Shown piece after piece: positions 33,976 to 44,345 of a DNA stretch of 64,000 nt. The notes below the pieces were generated by a model. It was not told the DNA's origin and did no database searches. It saw nothing but the letters and a program-made list of their open reading frames with translations. A program made the translations under genes and the position numbers. The stretch is from Amorphophallus konjac (Eukaryota; Streptophyta; Magnoliopsida; Alismatales; Araceae), in assembly GCA_022559845.1 (NCBI GenBank), contig CM040124.1, positions 69,959,491 through 70,023,490 of the forward strand, given 5' to 3'. Position 1 is the first letter of the stretch, and each line of letters opens with the position of its first letter.

Positions 33976-35490
33976 TTTTTATTGCTAACTCAAAAAGAGT
34001 TTGGGCAACAAAAAATTGATTTTATTTTGTGGTTGCTGACCCGGAAGGGGTTTTGAACCAAAGATTTGGGTTTCGTACTTTTTTTTAGGGTGGTGATCCA
34101 AGGAAGGCTTGAGTAATCAAAGAGTTGGTTTTAATGGTGGCTGACCCGGAGGGGGTTTTGAACCAAAGATTGGAGTTTGTTTTTGGGTGGTTATTGACCC
34201 AAAAGGGGTTTCGAACCGAGGATTAGGGTTTGGTGCTCCTTTTTTTTTCTTTGAGTGAGTGCTCACTTTTCCCTTTCGAACCACAGTAGAACAGGATTTT
34301 CGAGTGGAAGATAACCACGATCCTAGTTCATGATAATTGATGAAAATATGATTTTTTCTTCTTCTTTTTTCACCTTATCAACCCCGGCACCCTTTCGAGT
34401 TTTCGCCGAAGTTGACCCCCTTTAACTTTTTTCAGTGCGTCCTTTCAAATTTTCATGCTGAGGGGTTACCCAGTTTTACAGGAGACGCCCTTTCGGATTT
34501 TCACCTCAACTAAATTTCTGTGGACTTTTTACCCTCAACCACCCATGTGGAGGGAATGACTAAGTCTGCCGGGGCACCTCTCTTTTAAGTCCCATTTTTT
34601 TTGAAGACCAACAAGTTTCGATAAAGGTGAACGTGTCACAACGAGTAGTGTATGACAACCCGAGTTGCTGTTGCTTTTATTTGGCCATCAAGGTGGCATT
34701 GGATTATAGATGTATAGGAGTTGCATGCCATGGAACCGAAGATGGTATGTTCATGGATGGTTTCTGACCCTGGGAGGTATGAGACCTAGGGATTGAATGT
34801 TTGGTGGTCGCTAGCGGTGTGGGACCAAAGCTCCTTTTTTTTTTGGCAGTTGCAAGTTTTGGAGAGCATAGAACCAAAGGATTGAATGCTTTGAGGTTAT
34901 TAACCTGAAAGGGGTTTAGAATCAAGACCTGATTTTTGTGATTGCTCACGCCTTTGAGGGCATGAAACCAAATGATTGAATGTTTGTAGCTACCAACCCG
35001 GAGGGGGTTTGGCACCAAGGTTTGAATTTTTTTAGGTGGTCGTGAGCCTTGGATAGTATGGGACTAATGGATGGGTTTAGTTAGCTATTGACCATAGAAA
35101 ATATGGAGCTAGTGGCCCTTTAAAGTGTAGAGGTGGAAATGAGTGGCTTTTGGTATGAGAGTTTGTTTTGGTTCCATGAAAGGAAGTGGGCCAGGAAAGT
35201 AGAAATTGTTTCCTTTCTTCTTCTTTTTTCTTTTTTCTTTCTTTTTTTTCACATTACCAGCTTCACCGCCCTTTCGGGTTTTCGCCGAAACTGGCCCCCT
35301 TTAACTTTTTCCAGTGTGCCATTTCGGATTTTCACACTGAGGGATTTTCCATTTGTACCTGAGACGCCATTTCGGGTTTTCACCTCAGTCGAGTTTTAGG
35401 CCTTTTTGCCCTTAACCACTCCTATCATGGGAATGACTAAATACGCCAGAGCACCTCTGTTTTGAGCCCCCCCTTTTTTTTGAACTCTGG
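33976..35490. repeat. Degenerate GACCCGGAAGGGGTTTTGAACC repeats
   Basis: The phrase recurs with drift at about 34050, 34140, 34195, 34900 and 34990, each followed by AAAGATTKGGGTTT. The CCCTTTCGGRTTTTCAC block returns at 34380-34580 and 35260-35400. No gene recognised. Confidence 0.6.
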
Positions 35491-35596
35491 ACTTGAGCTT
35501 TGACAAAGTGATGATCCAGCTGAGGTGGATCATGTCACGTATGACTTGAGCTCTGACGAAATGATGATCTAGCTGAGGTGGATCATGTCACGTATG
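35491..35596. repeat. 53-base tandem duplication
   Basis: 35491-35543 and 35544-35596 both start ACTTGAGCT and end GTCACGTATG, with about four differences. It lies in repeat-rich noncoding sequence. Confidence 0.85.
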
Positions 35597-38200
35597 CAAC
35601 TTCAGCTTCACATGGTTTTTCATTGAGTGGAAAGAAGGATTGCCCTCTCTTTTGCAATTCTTCACAGATAAATTCCCCTTTCTGGGAGTTTCGATGGCAG
35701 TTGCCTATTCAATTTTATTTGTTTCTTGTTCTTCTCCTCAGCTCGTGCTTCATTTCAAGAGGACTAAATGTTAGACGGCCGGACTGGGTGGAACTCGCCT
35801 CCCGATTTGAAATTTTCGCTTTGAGCTTTTGTCTTGAAAGGCCTGGGCCAAGAGTGCTCCTCCCTTTCTTTCTTTCTTTCTTTCTCATTTTTTTCTCTTT
35901 CCTTGGGATAAAGTTTGGTAGGGAATTTTACAACTTCCTTGTGGATAGCGGGGAGAGAAGTTGACGCCCAAAGTTAGTTTGATACCACGGGCACAGGTTT
36001 AGGCTGAAAGCTAGCTTTGTGAATCAAAAAAGGGGTTTAATAGGAAAGGATGGCTTCTAGCCCAAAGTGAGTCAAGACGCGAAATTGGCAGATCAAGGAA
36101 TAAGTTGGTGTTCAACATCGGACCAGTTTGGTACAAAAACATGGGTTGGATCCCATGCATAGATGGCTTGACATCAGGAAGACATGTTCGGAGTCATAAG
36201 AGATTTTGAAACCTCAAGGTTTTGAGGCAAAACTCCATTAAGGAAGTGTTGAAATTGGCAAGGGAAAAAATAGAGGTCCTCCTTAGATTTGTCTTCTTGA
36301 CTCTGCCTGTGGCTTTACTTAGCATTTTTCTCCTTTGAGCTTGCCTTTCTGACTTCGCCTAGAGCTTTACTTAGAGCCTTCTTCTCTGGACTTGCCTTTC
36401 TAGCTTTGCCTGGGACTTGGCTTAGAATCTTCTTCCTTGGACTTACCTTTTTGGCTTTGCCTGGGAGCCTTCCACTTTGGACTTCTACTTGAGCTCTTAC
36501 TTGTCGGAGTTACCTTGCTTGAGGTTTCGCCTGAGACTTTGGTCAAAGCATTATTTAGTGTTTTGCCCCTACCTTCTCTTGGAGTTTTCTTCGCCAGATA
36601 ACGCTCTTTTGACTTTCTGAGATGACAGCCTGGTTCTTCAACAATTTTTTTCTTCTTTCTTCCTTTTTCTTTTCTATTCTTCTTCCCTTTCTCGCCTCAT
36701 GTCATGTCTTGTGGGAAAAGAGAATCTATTTTGGAGCTGATTGGAACATGCCCCCGGGGTTGAAATTCTTGCCTCGGGTTCTTACCTTAGAAGGCTTAGA
36801 TTCTTCGAGGCCTCTCTAACCCAATTAGCCACTTGTTGCCGCACTTGTACAATTTGTGATGTTTAATTGTTGTTGACCTTTCTTGGCAATTTCTTTGTCA
36901 AGATTGACTTCTTGTGTCTTTGGATCAACAGCCTATGTGGAACATGCCCAGACATGGTGTTTAAAGAAGCAAGGAATGCCCCATGTCTGCTTCTGTGAGC
37001 GATTTTGGGACATGTTTTATCCTTTTTTTCTGAGGCTCTAAACTCGAGCGAGTGAGCGCCCCAGCCGGTTAAAACCCGACATTTGGGACGAGGAAGCCCC
37101 AAGGTTATCAGTCTCCTTGGTTCAAATTGCTTCTGAAGACTGAAGGACTTTCTTAGACCCCTTTTCCTTCTGCCCCCAATGATGGAGGGTTCAGGGATCT
37201 TGGATAGTCGGCTTCTTGCCTTGCTGCTTAGATGGCGATTGGGGAGATTGAACTACTATGCCTTTTTAATTACTTAGGCCTCCTCCTTAGTGACCCATAT
37301 TTGTTTAATACAAAATTGCTCCACAAAATCGCCCCCTCGCCCACTTAAGAGCTTTGGCTTCCCGCTGGTATACCCCTTTTTGTGAGACTTGGATGCCAAC
37401 TTCTTTCATTTCTGCCTTAACTTGATGTAGAGGGCAATAGGATTGCCCCCTTGCTCAGATTTTAGAGGCTTTGGCTTTCCAATGGTGCGCTGGCTTCAGA
37501 CACAAAGCTTAGGTGCAGGCTTCTTTCATTTTCGCCTCATCTTGATGTATTCGGCAAAGCATTGTTGTGAGATCGACTCGCCTCCATCTAGCCGGTGTAT
37601 TCTTCTTCATCTTTTTTTTTTTGTTTGTTTTTCGATAAGGACTAATCTTGCCAAACTTGGATATAGTCACAGTAGTTTCTCTATCTTGGCGGCGACATTA
37701 CCCTCAGTTAGCAGGAACAATACATGGTGCTCGTTGGCACTTGGCCTTCAAAAGGAAGCTCTCACTTTGATGTCCCGAGCAGCGACAGCCACAGCTGGGG
37801 TGGTGTTACGCCATGTTGGCAAGAGTAGCTTTGGACGTGTTATATTGACATTTAGGCTTCGAAAGGAAGTCTTAACCTTGATACCCCCAGCAGTAGTAGT
37901 AACAACTGGGATGACGTTGCCCCCTATTAGCGGAAGTAGCTTTAAGTGTGCTTTGTGTCAGCATTAGGCTTCAAAAGGAACCACTTAACCTTGATGCCCC
38001 CAGCAACCTTAACCTGGATGCCTCCAGCGACAGCTTCAACGGTGGGAATCCTTTGAATTCCTTGCAAGAGTATGAAGGTGTCACAACCTTTATAGAGACG
38101 AGACTATTCTTTGACAGAGAGATGAAAGGCAGGAAAATTTTGAACGTGTCAGTCTGTTTACACGCACGAAATATGCGGACACGTTGATGATGAATTAAAA
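35597..38200. repeat. Repeat-rich noncoding sequence
   Basis: 36290-36560 repeats CTTGCCTTTCTRGCTTTGCC at about 58-60 bases, like 1430-1620. 37690-38040 holds about three drifting copies of a unit near 115-120 bases marked by GGCTTCRAAAGGAA and CTTGATGCCCCCAGC. Short open frames at 35578-35964, 36622-36819 and 37443-38187 have no recognisable domain and are probably chance. No host gene seen. Confidence 0.5.
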
Positions 38201-40339
38201 TTTTAGGGGGATTCGGGTATCATCAGTATGTTTATTTGTATTTATTTATTTCACGTTTTGGGTTTATCAAACGATTTAAAGTTCGTGCACTGGACTTTTC
38301 CCTACCGATAGAAGTTGGCATTAATTTACATCAGAACGAGTCCGAACACCTTTGATTAACTACCAAAGAACGACTTTTACCTCTATCCGTTGTAATATTA
38401 ATGACATTGATGATCCCCCATTACCGGTACATACTCTTATAAAGAAATTTAAAGATTTTATTTCCTTGAATATATGTAATTTGCATTACAATCGGTCTTT
38501 CAAGACCTTTACATATGGTCCCGATTATGCAATCAAGTTTTTGGGATTACATCTGGTTGCAATCAGACCCTTTGGATTTACTTCAGTCTATATTTGGACT
38601 TTTGAATTTGCTTTTGTCTTGATCAGGTCATTGAATTTACTTTCGTCCCCTGATCGGGCGATTGAACTTGAATTCCACCATGATCGGACCGTTGAATCGC
38701 CAAAATGATCACTATCGATCCGTCGGATTTGCTTCATGGTCATGATCACTCTTTTGATTGTGATCGGACCCTTAAGTTGACTCGGTGTCTATAAAGGACA
38801 TTTCCACACAAGGTGGGGGTATACTTGTAATCTTTCCTCTATCAGGGTATTTCTACAGTTTTCTCAAACTTTGAGGTATTCTTGCAATTTCAGAAGAACA
38901 TTGGACATTTCTATCTTTTCTGACCCTTTTTGGGTACTCTGTAACTTCTAACCTTTTCTGAGTATTTTTGCAATCTCAAACTCTTTTTGAGTATTTCCAC
39001 AACTTATGACCCTTTCCGGGTATTTATATAACTTCTAGCCCTTTCTGAGTATTTATGCAGTCTCTGACTCCTTTTGAGTATTTCCGCAATTTCTTGATTT
39101 TCTTGGACATCACTGTCATTTCTTGACTGTCTGAGATGTTTCTATCATTTGTTGATCTTCCGAAGTAGCCCGGTCATTTCTTGACTTTTCGGAGTACATT
39201 TGTAATTTCTCGAGGTATTTCTATCATTTCTTGACTTCTCCCGAGTATTTTCGTCATTCTTGACTTCCCTGGGTATTCCTGTCATTTATTGATTTCTCGA
39301 AATATTTCTGTCACTTCTTGACTTTCGAGAGGATTTCTGTCATTCTTGACATCGGGGTATGAGAGTTCTGGGACATGAAAAGATGGTGGATTTGGATGGC
39401 TAGCGTTAAGCCAGACTCAGCAGAGCGTACGTCGCTTTAGGGAAGTGGCGCAGCCCGCTCCACCGAGTCGTGCAAACGACGTGAACTGGAACAAGGGCAT
39501 TTTTTGGTAATTCTTGGACAAGCCAGGACCTTTGTGCAGTTTCTGGACTGAACAAGGTCTTTCATGTAATTTTCCCACAAAAGGGGATATTTCTACTATT
39601 TTTGATATTTTGGGTTTTTTGGCAATTTCCCACCTTTCAATGGTTTTTCTGCAATTTTCACCATCAAGGGGTATTTCCGCAATTTATGAGCTTTCCAAGG
39701 TCTTTTCTGTAGTTTTCCACCCTTCAAGGATTTTTATGCAATTTTTCACCTTTCAAGGGTTTTTCTATAATTTCTCACCATCAAGGGATATTTCTGTAAT
39801 TTATGGACCTTTTCAGGGTCTTTTATGTAGTTTACAACCTTCCAAGGTTTTTCTACAATTTGCCTGCATCAAGGGACATTTTTACAATTTTTTGACCAAC
39901 AAGAGACATTTCTACAATTTTCTGCATGTTTTAAGAACCTTTGACATTCCTGAGACTTGCAATCATTTTCCTGCAGAAAACATTTTCTTCCTCATAACAT
40001 TAGGGGTGAGGCATTCCTTAGTCTCACCACTACAAAGAGAGGCGACCAGAACCCCCCCTGAGGGTGGTGACCAGACTCTCTTGCACCTTCTCTTGAGCAG
40101 CCACGGACTAGGCAAGACTACCCCTTGTGCCCAGCTGCTCCTACTTCTTCTCATTGGTGTCCTCTTCGTTGGTCTTCTCTCCTTTTTCTCTTGGCCGCTC
40201 CATCCCTTTTATAGATGTTGGGGAGTGAAAGCAGAGAACTTGGAAGTGGCTCCTCCAGTGGAAGTTGAAGAGGTAAGCTCCTTCTTCCTCCCTCCCCCCT
40301 TCTCTTCTTCTTTTTCTTTTTTCTTCTTCTTCTTTTTTT
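38201..40339. repeat. Two degenerate arrays of about 40 bases
   Basis: 38500-38780 repeats GATCGGACCNTTGAATTT words. 38790-39365 repeats a GAGTATTTYTGCAATTTCTGACC unit at close to 38-40 bases. 39500-39960 repeats a related CAAGGGTTTTTCTGCAATTTTC unit. An open frame of 275 codons at 39514-40341 is made mostly of these repeats (Phe/Ser-rich) and is not convincing as a gene. 39366-39490 and 39965-40339 are unassigned. Confidence 0.6.
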
Positions 40340-40650
40340 AATTTGTTCGCACGTGAGGAGGGACCGGAGGGGGTGCCCCTCCGGTCATGTATCACTGGAG
40401 GGACCTCCCTCCGGTTGCAGTGCACCGAAGGGGGTGCCCCTCCGATCTGTCATGACCAGAGGCAATCTTCTCCAGTCTGCAGTACACCGCAGGGGGAGTC
40501 CCTCCGGTCTGCACAACCGGAGGGAGACCCCCTCCTATTTGCAGTGCACAAGAGGGGGGTCCCTCCGGTCTACATGACTAGAGGGAGGCCCCCTCCGATC
40601 TGCACAACCAGAGGGAGACCCCCTACGGTCTGTTGTGCAGTTGGAGGGCT
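40340..40650. repeat. GC-rich array of 36-37-base units with internal palindromes
   Basis: About eight drifting units with CCTCCGGTCTGCACAACC, GGAGGGAGACCCCC and GTGCCCCTCCG words. Each unit can pair CCGGAGGG with CCCTCCGG. The period gives translated frames a 12-residue rhythm, but no frame is a plausible protein. Confidence 0.75.
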
Positions 40651-41450
40651 CCTCCTCTGACTTTTCTGCCCATTCTAGAGGGAGAGGGGGGGGGAGGAGG
40701 TGGGTGCGGGAGGTGTTTTTGTTGATTTGTGTTTTTTTCTATCTTTTTTACTGCTCCTTGATGCCGTCTTGCTGTCCCAAGACTTCGGAGCGCAAGAATT
40801 ACACCTTGACTTGTCGAAAAAATTCCGTAAAAGCAGGAAGCCTCCACCTTTTGTTGTTTTTGTTGCATGGGTACGTGATTTTATGCCGCCCACCAAGTGT
40901 TCAACGAAATTGCCGTGTATTAAAACATGGTGGATTTATGAATAACCCCATCTAGGGAATCGCGGAACCATTAAAATTATCCAAGAATGGAACAATCACG
41001 ATTTTATACCAATTTATGCCGTCGCATGATAGACCGGATTTAAATGAATGTTTTTTCTGAAAATATCAGAAATTTTCGGGGTCCAATAGCGACCGATGCT
41101 TCTGCTGCCTTAGTAGAGGATAGTGCTATTTTCTGAAAGAAATGGAAAGCAGTAGGACACAGAAGCTTTGGATGCCATAGGAAGAAAGTCCTAGGTGGGT
41201 GGATGCCCACAAGTCCCATTTGTGAGTTGAGGAATGCACATGCCTACCATTGATGTTTCTTGGGTTCCAGCTCTCTTGGAGAACTTGAAGATTCTATAGG
41301 GCAGCCCAGTTCGTTTTACTCAACAGGGGGCAACTGGTTAAGGAGTGCCTCGGCAAGCTTCAATATATTTGACCATTTACTAAATCTTGAAGATTTAGCA
41401 GGTTAGATGACAGAAGAGCCTTGGTATTCTTTCCAACAAAAACCATCAAA
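40651..41450. other. Noncoding, unassigned
   Basis: A purine run (40678-40712) is followed by T-rich sequence and then by less repetitive DNA from 40950. No domain or RNA gene was recognised. The stretch from about 41100 seems to be collinear with 42913-43735 once the insertion at 41551-42812 is removed. Confidence 0.4.
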
Positions 41451-42912
41451 TGTATGGCCACCAGAGAAAGCCTTTTGCTTGCCAAGCTCAACCATTACGC
41501 AGTTCAACTGGGATGATGGCATGGGTACAGCAACAGCTGCTCTCTGATCATCTCTATTCCTATGGTTTTGTCTCATCTGAGCAAACAATCGCAATTCCAA
41601 ATCTAAACTTCTGGATTTAACTTGCAAGTCCGCTCTGGACCGTCAATTCTACTAAATCTCAATTTCTAGATTTGACTTACAAGTCCATTTTGGACGGTCA
41701 ATTCCACCATATTTCAACTTCTGATTTTGACAACTATGTCCTTTTTAGGCTGTCAATTCCACTAAATTGCACTTGTAGCGTTGACCTACATGTCTTTTTG
41801 GGTAGGCAACCGTACCCATATTTCAACTTTTGGTTTTGACTACTATGTCCTTTTTAGATCGTCAATTCCACTATATTTCACTTGTAATGTTGACCTACAT
41901 GTCCTTTTGGGTAGCCAACCCGACCCATATTTCAACTTTGGGATTTGACTACAAGCCGTCAATTCCACCAAGTTTCACTTGTAGGATTGACTTACATGTC
42001 TTTTTGGACAGTCAACCCTACCCATATTTTAACTTTGAGATTTGACTATTATGTTCTTTTTGGGTTGTCAATTCCACTAAATTTCACTTGTAGCGTTGGC
42101 CTACATGTCCTTTTGGGCAGTCAACTCTACCCATATTTCAACTTCTGGTTTTGATTACTATTTCCTTTTTAGGCTGTCAATTCCACTAAATTTCACTTGT
42201 AGTGTTGGCCTACATGTCTTCTTGGGCAGCCAACCCTACCCATATTTAAACTTTTGGGATTTGACTACTATGTTCTTTTTAGGCCGTCAATTCCACTAAA
42301 TTTCACTTGTAACGTTGGCTTATATGTCCTTTTGGGTAGTCAACCCTACTCATATTTCAACTTTTGGTTGACTACTATGTCCTTTTTAGAGCGTCGATCC
42401 CACTAAGTTTCACTTGTAGCGTTGGACTACATGTCCTTTTGGGCTGTAAACTCTACCCATATTTCAACATCTGGTTTTGACTACTATGTCATTTTTAAGC
42501 CATCAATTCTATTAAATTTCACTTGTAGTGTTGGCCTACATATCCTCATTGGGCCGTCAACCCTACCTATATTTCAATTTCTGGTTTTGACATGCATGTC
42601 CTTTTTGAGTCATCAATTCCACTAATTCACTTTTGATTTTGACTTATATGTCTTTTTTGGGCCGTCAATTCCACTAAATCTCAACTTTTAGTTTTAACTT
42701 ATATGTCCATTTTGGGCTGTCAATTCCATTAAATTTCTCTTGTACTGTTGGCTTACATGTCCTTTGACCGTCAATCCCTTATATTTTAACTTCTGGTTTT
42801 GACCTATATGTTTGTATGGCCACCAGAGAAAGCCTTCTGCTTGCCAAGCTCAACCATTACGCAGTTCAACTGGGATGATGGCATGGGTACAGCAACAGCT
42901 GCTCTCTGATCA
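41451..42912. repeat. Inverted satellite copy flanked by a 100-base direct duplication
   Basis: 41451-41550 and 42813-42912 are the same 100 bases with one difference (CTTTTGC against CTTCTGC). Between them, 41551-42812 is the reverse complement of 20008-21284, collinear half-unit by half-unit and including the non-repetitive edge TCTCTATTCCTATGGTTTTG. The structure is what a copy-in event at a staggered break would leave. It is not a transposon of a type I know: the inserted part has no terminal repeats or coding capacity, and 100 bases is far longer than any transposase duplication. Confidence 0.88.
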
Positions 42913-43735
42913 AAAGTCTGGTGTTGCACTTCAGGCATCCCACATCAGCTTTGGGATGTAGAGATGTACAAAAACAATAAAGCTTCTTTTGGCATCCTGA
43001 GAGAATTTGTTAGAGGCACCAGTAAGTGAAGTATGCCAGGGTTCAAGTTGAGGATGATCAAGCCTGTTCCACCTTCAAAGAAAGTGAAGTTGTGGGTGGG
43101 TCATCCTACCTTCTTGCTGCAGATGAGCACTTAACTTCAGCCTTCAAGTGAAGTTGTTTGGAGCTTCAAGGAGGTAGTGATGGCATACATAAAATAGAGC
43201 TTGTGTGAGGTACTGAAGTCTAGGAGGAGGGAGAAGACAATGAGTTAACTCATCTCTTTACCAACGCAGGAAGTGGAATGGCCAGTTCAAGTCAAAAATC
43301 TAAACTGGGTTCAGAAGATCATACCATGCAGCAACAGAACAAATCAAAGGCTATTAGCACGCCTGATACCTATGATCAAGTGAAAGAGAAAGAGGTTGAA
43401 GTGTTAAATGTCATTCCTACCCTAAGCCAGAATAACAATACCATTGCCTTTCAAGGTGATTCAGTAGTAGGAAGTTTGGGTAAATCTTCTGACAAGCATG
43501 GCAACAGGTCATCACTACCCTTGCTTCCCATGTAGTGCTGAGGCTGCAAACGAAGTTGAGGGAGCGGAAGAGGCATCCACATCCATTCCACATTTACCGG
43601 AGGAGAAAGCAGAGAGTGGGTGCAGATGCTGAAATGGCTGACAACCTTTCTGAGGAAGGCCAGCCATCTCATCCAAACTGTTCACAGAGCCCAATTCAAA
43701 CACAGATGATAGTTGAATTTTAATTTCAGTTGTGA
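42913..43735 (+). other. Unrecognised sequence with a possible broken reading frame
   Basis: A frame at 43278-43535 (85 codons) starts MASSSQKSKLGSEDHTMQQQ. After one frame change it continues as a Glu/Ser/Pro-rich stretch to a stop at 43721-43723. It is polar and low in complexity, with no known domain. The following AT-rich part resembles an untranslated 3' end. It could be a decayed host gene, an exon, or a piece of a LINE gag; I cannot decide. Confidence 0.25.
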
Positions 43736-44345
43736 TTTGTATTGGGAGTTGATTCTATCATCCTTACCTTTGTGAGGTGTAGAAGGGCTGTAAAGGACTG
43801 TAAATGAACTTTCATTAACTGTAACATAGGTGGGCATTGTAGCACAGTGAGAAATCTCTCCTCTTATACTACCGCAGTTAATCTTGTAAAATTAGTGATG
43901 CAATCTACAGCTTTTTTCTTTTTTGAAAAAACAAAAACTGTTCTAGTCAAGAGTTAGCCTCGCCCACATGAGATACTGTTTACTTTGACCAATTGGCCTC
44001 ATAGCTTTGTCCTTAAAATGGCACTTCAAATGGGAGGAAGAGACCCTGTCCTGAGTGTCATATAAGCACTAGGTCCTCTTCATCATAACTGAGGTGAGAT
44101 CATCTTGATTTCCCTGCCCATGAGTCACAACCCCTAATGTTTTTAAAGTGACCGTCACCTTTGGCCACTATTTTAAAGACAAAGTTATGATCACCCAACC
44201 CTACACATTTCTGAACCTAAAATTCACCACCCGGCCGCGACCCCTAACTAAGCTTTAGAAGCCCTACTCTGCATTAGAATTGAACTTGAGGAAGATGTCT
44301 GGGAGGGAATTACACTGGAGCCACCTGCATCACTGGAAGTCATTT
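43736..44345. other. Unassigned gap before the MULE
   Basis: No open frame or repeat recognised. The 3' end of the MULE should lie here, but I could not find an inverted copy of the terminus seen near 48470. Confidence 0.35.

Noticed and set aside
39514..40341. 275-codon open frame as a membrane or secreted protein gene
   Set aside because: It is made of the 40-base repeat unit, and its Phe/Ser-rich rhythm follows the repeat period; no start context or domain supports it.
41551..42812. Transposon insertion
   Set aside because: No inverted ends, LTRs, tail or coding; the flanking duplication of 100 bases is too long; collinearity with 20008-21284 explains the content.
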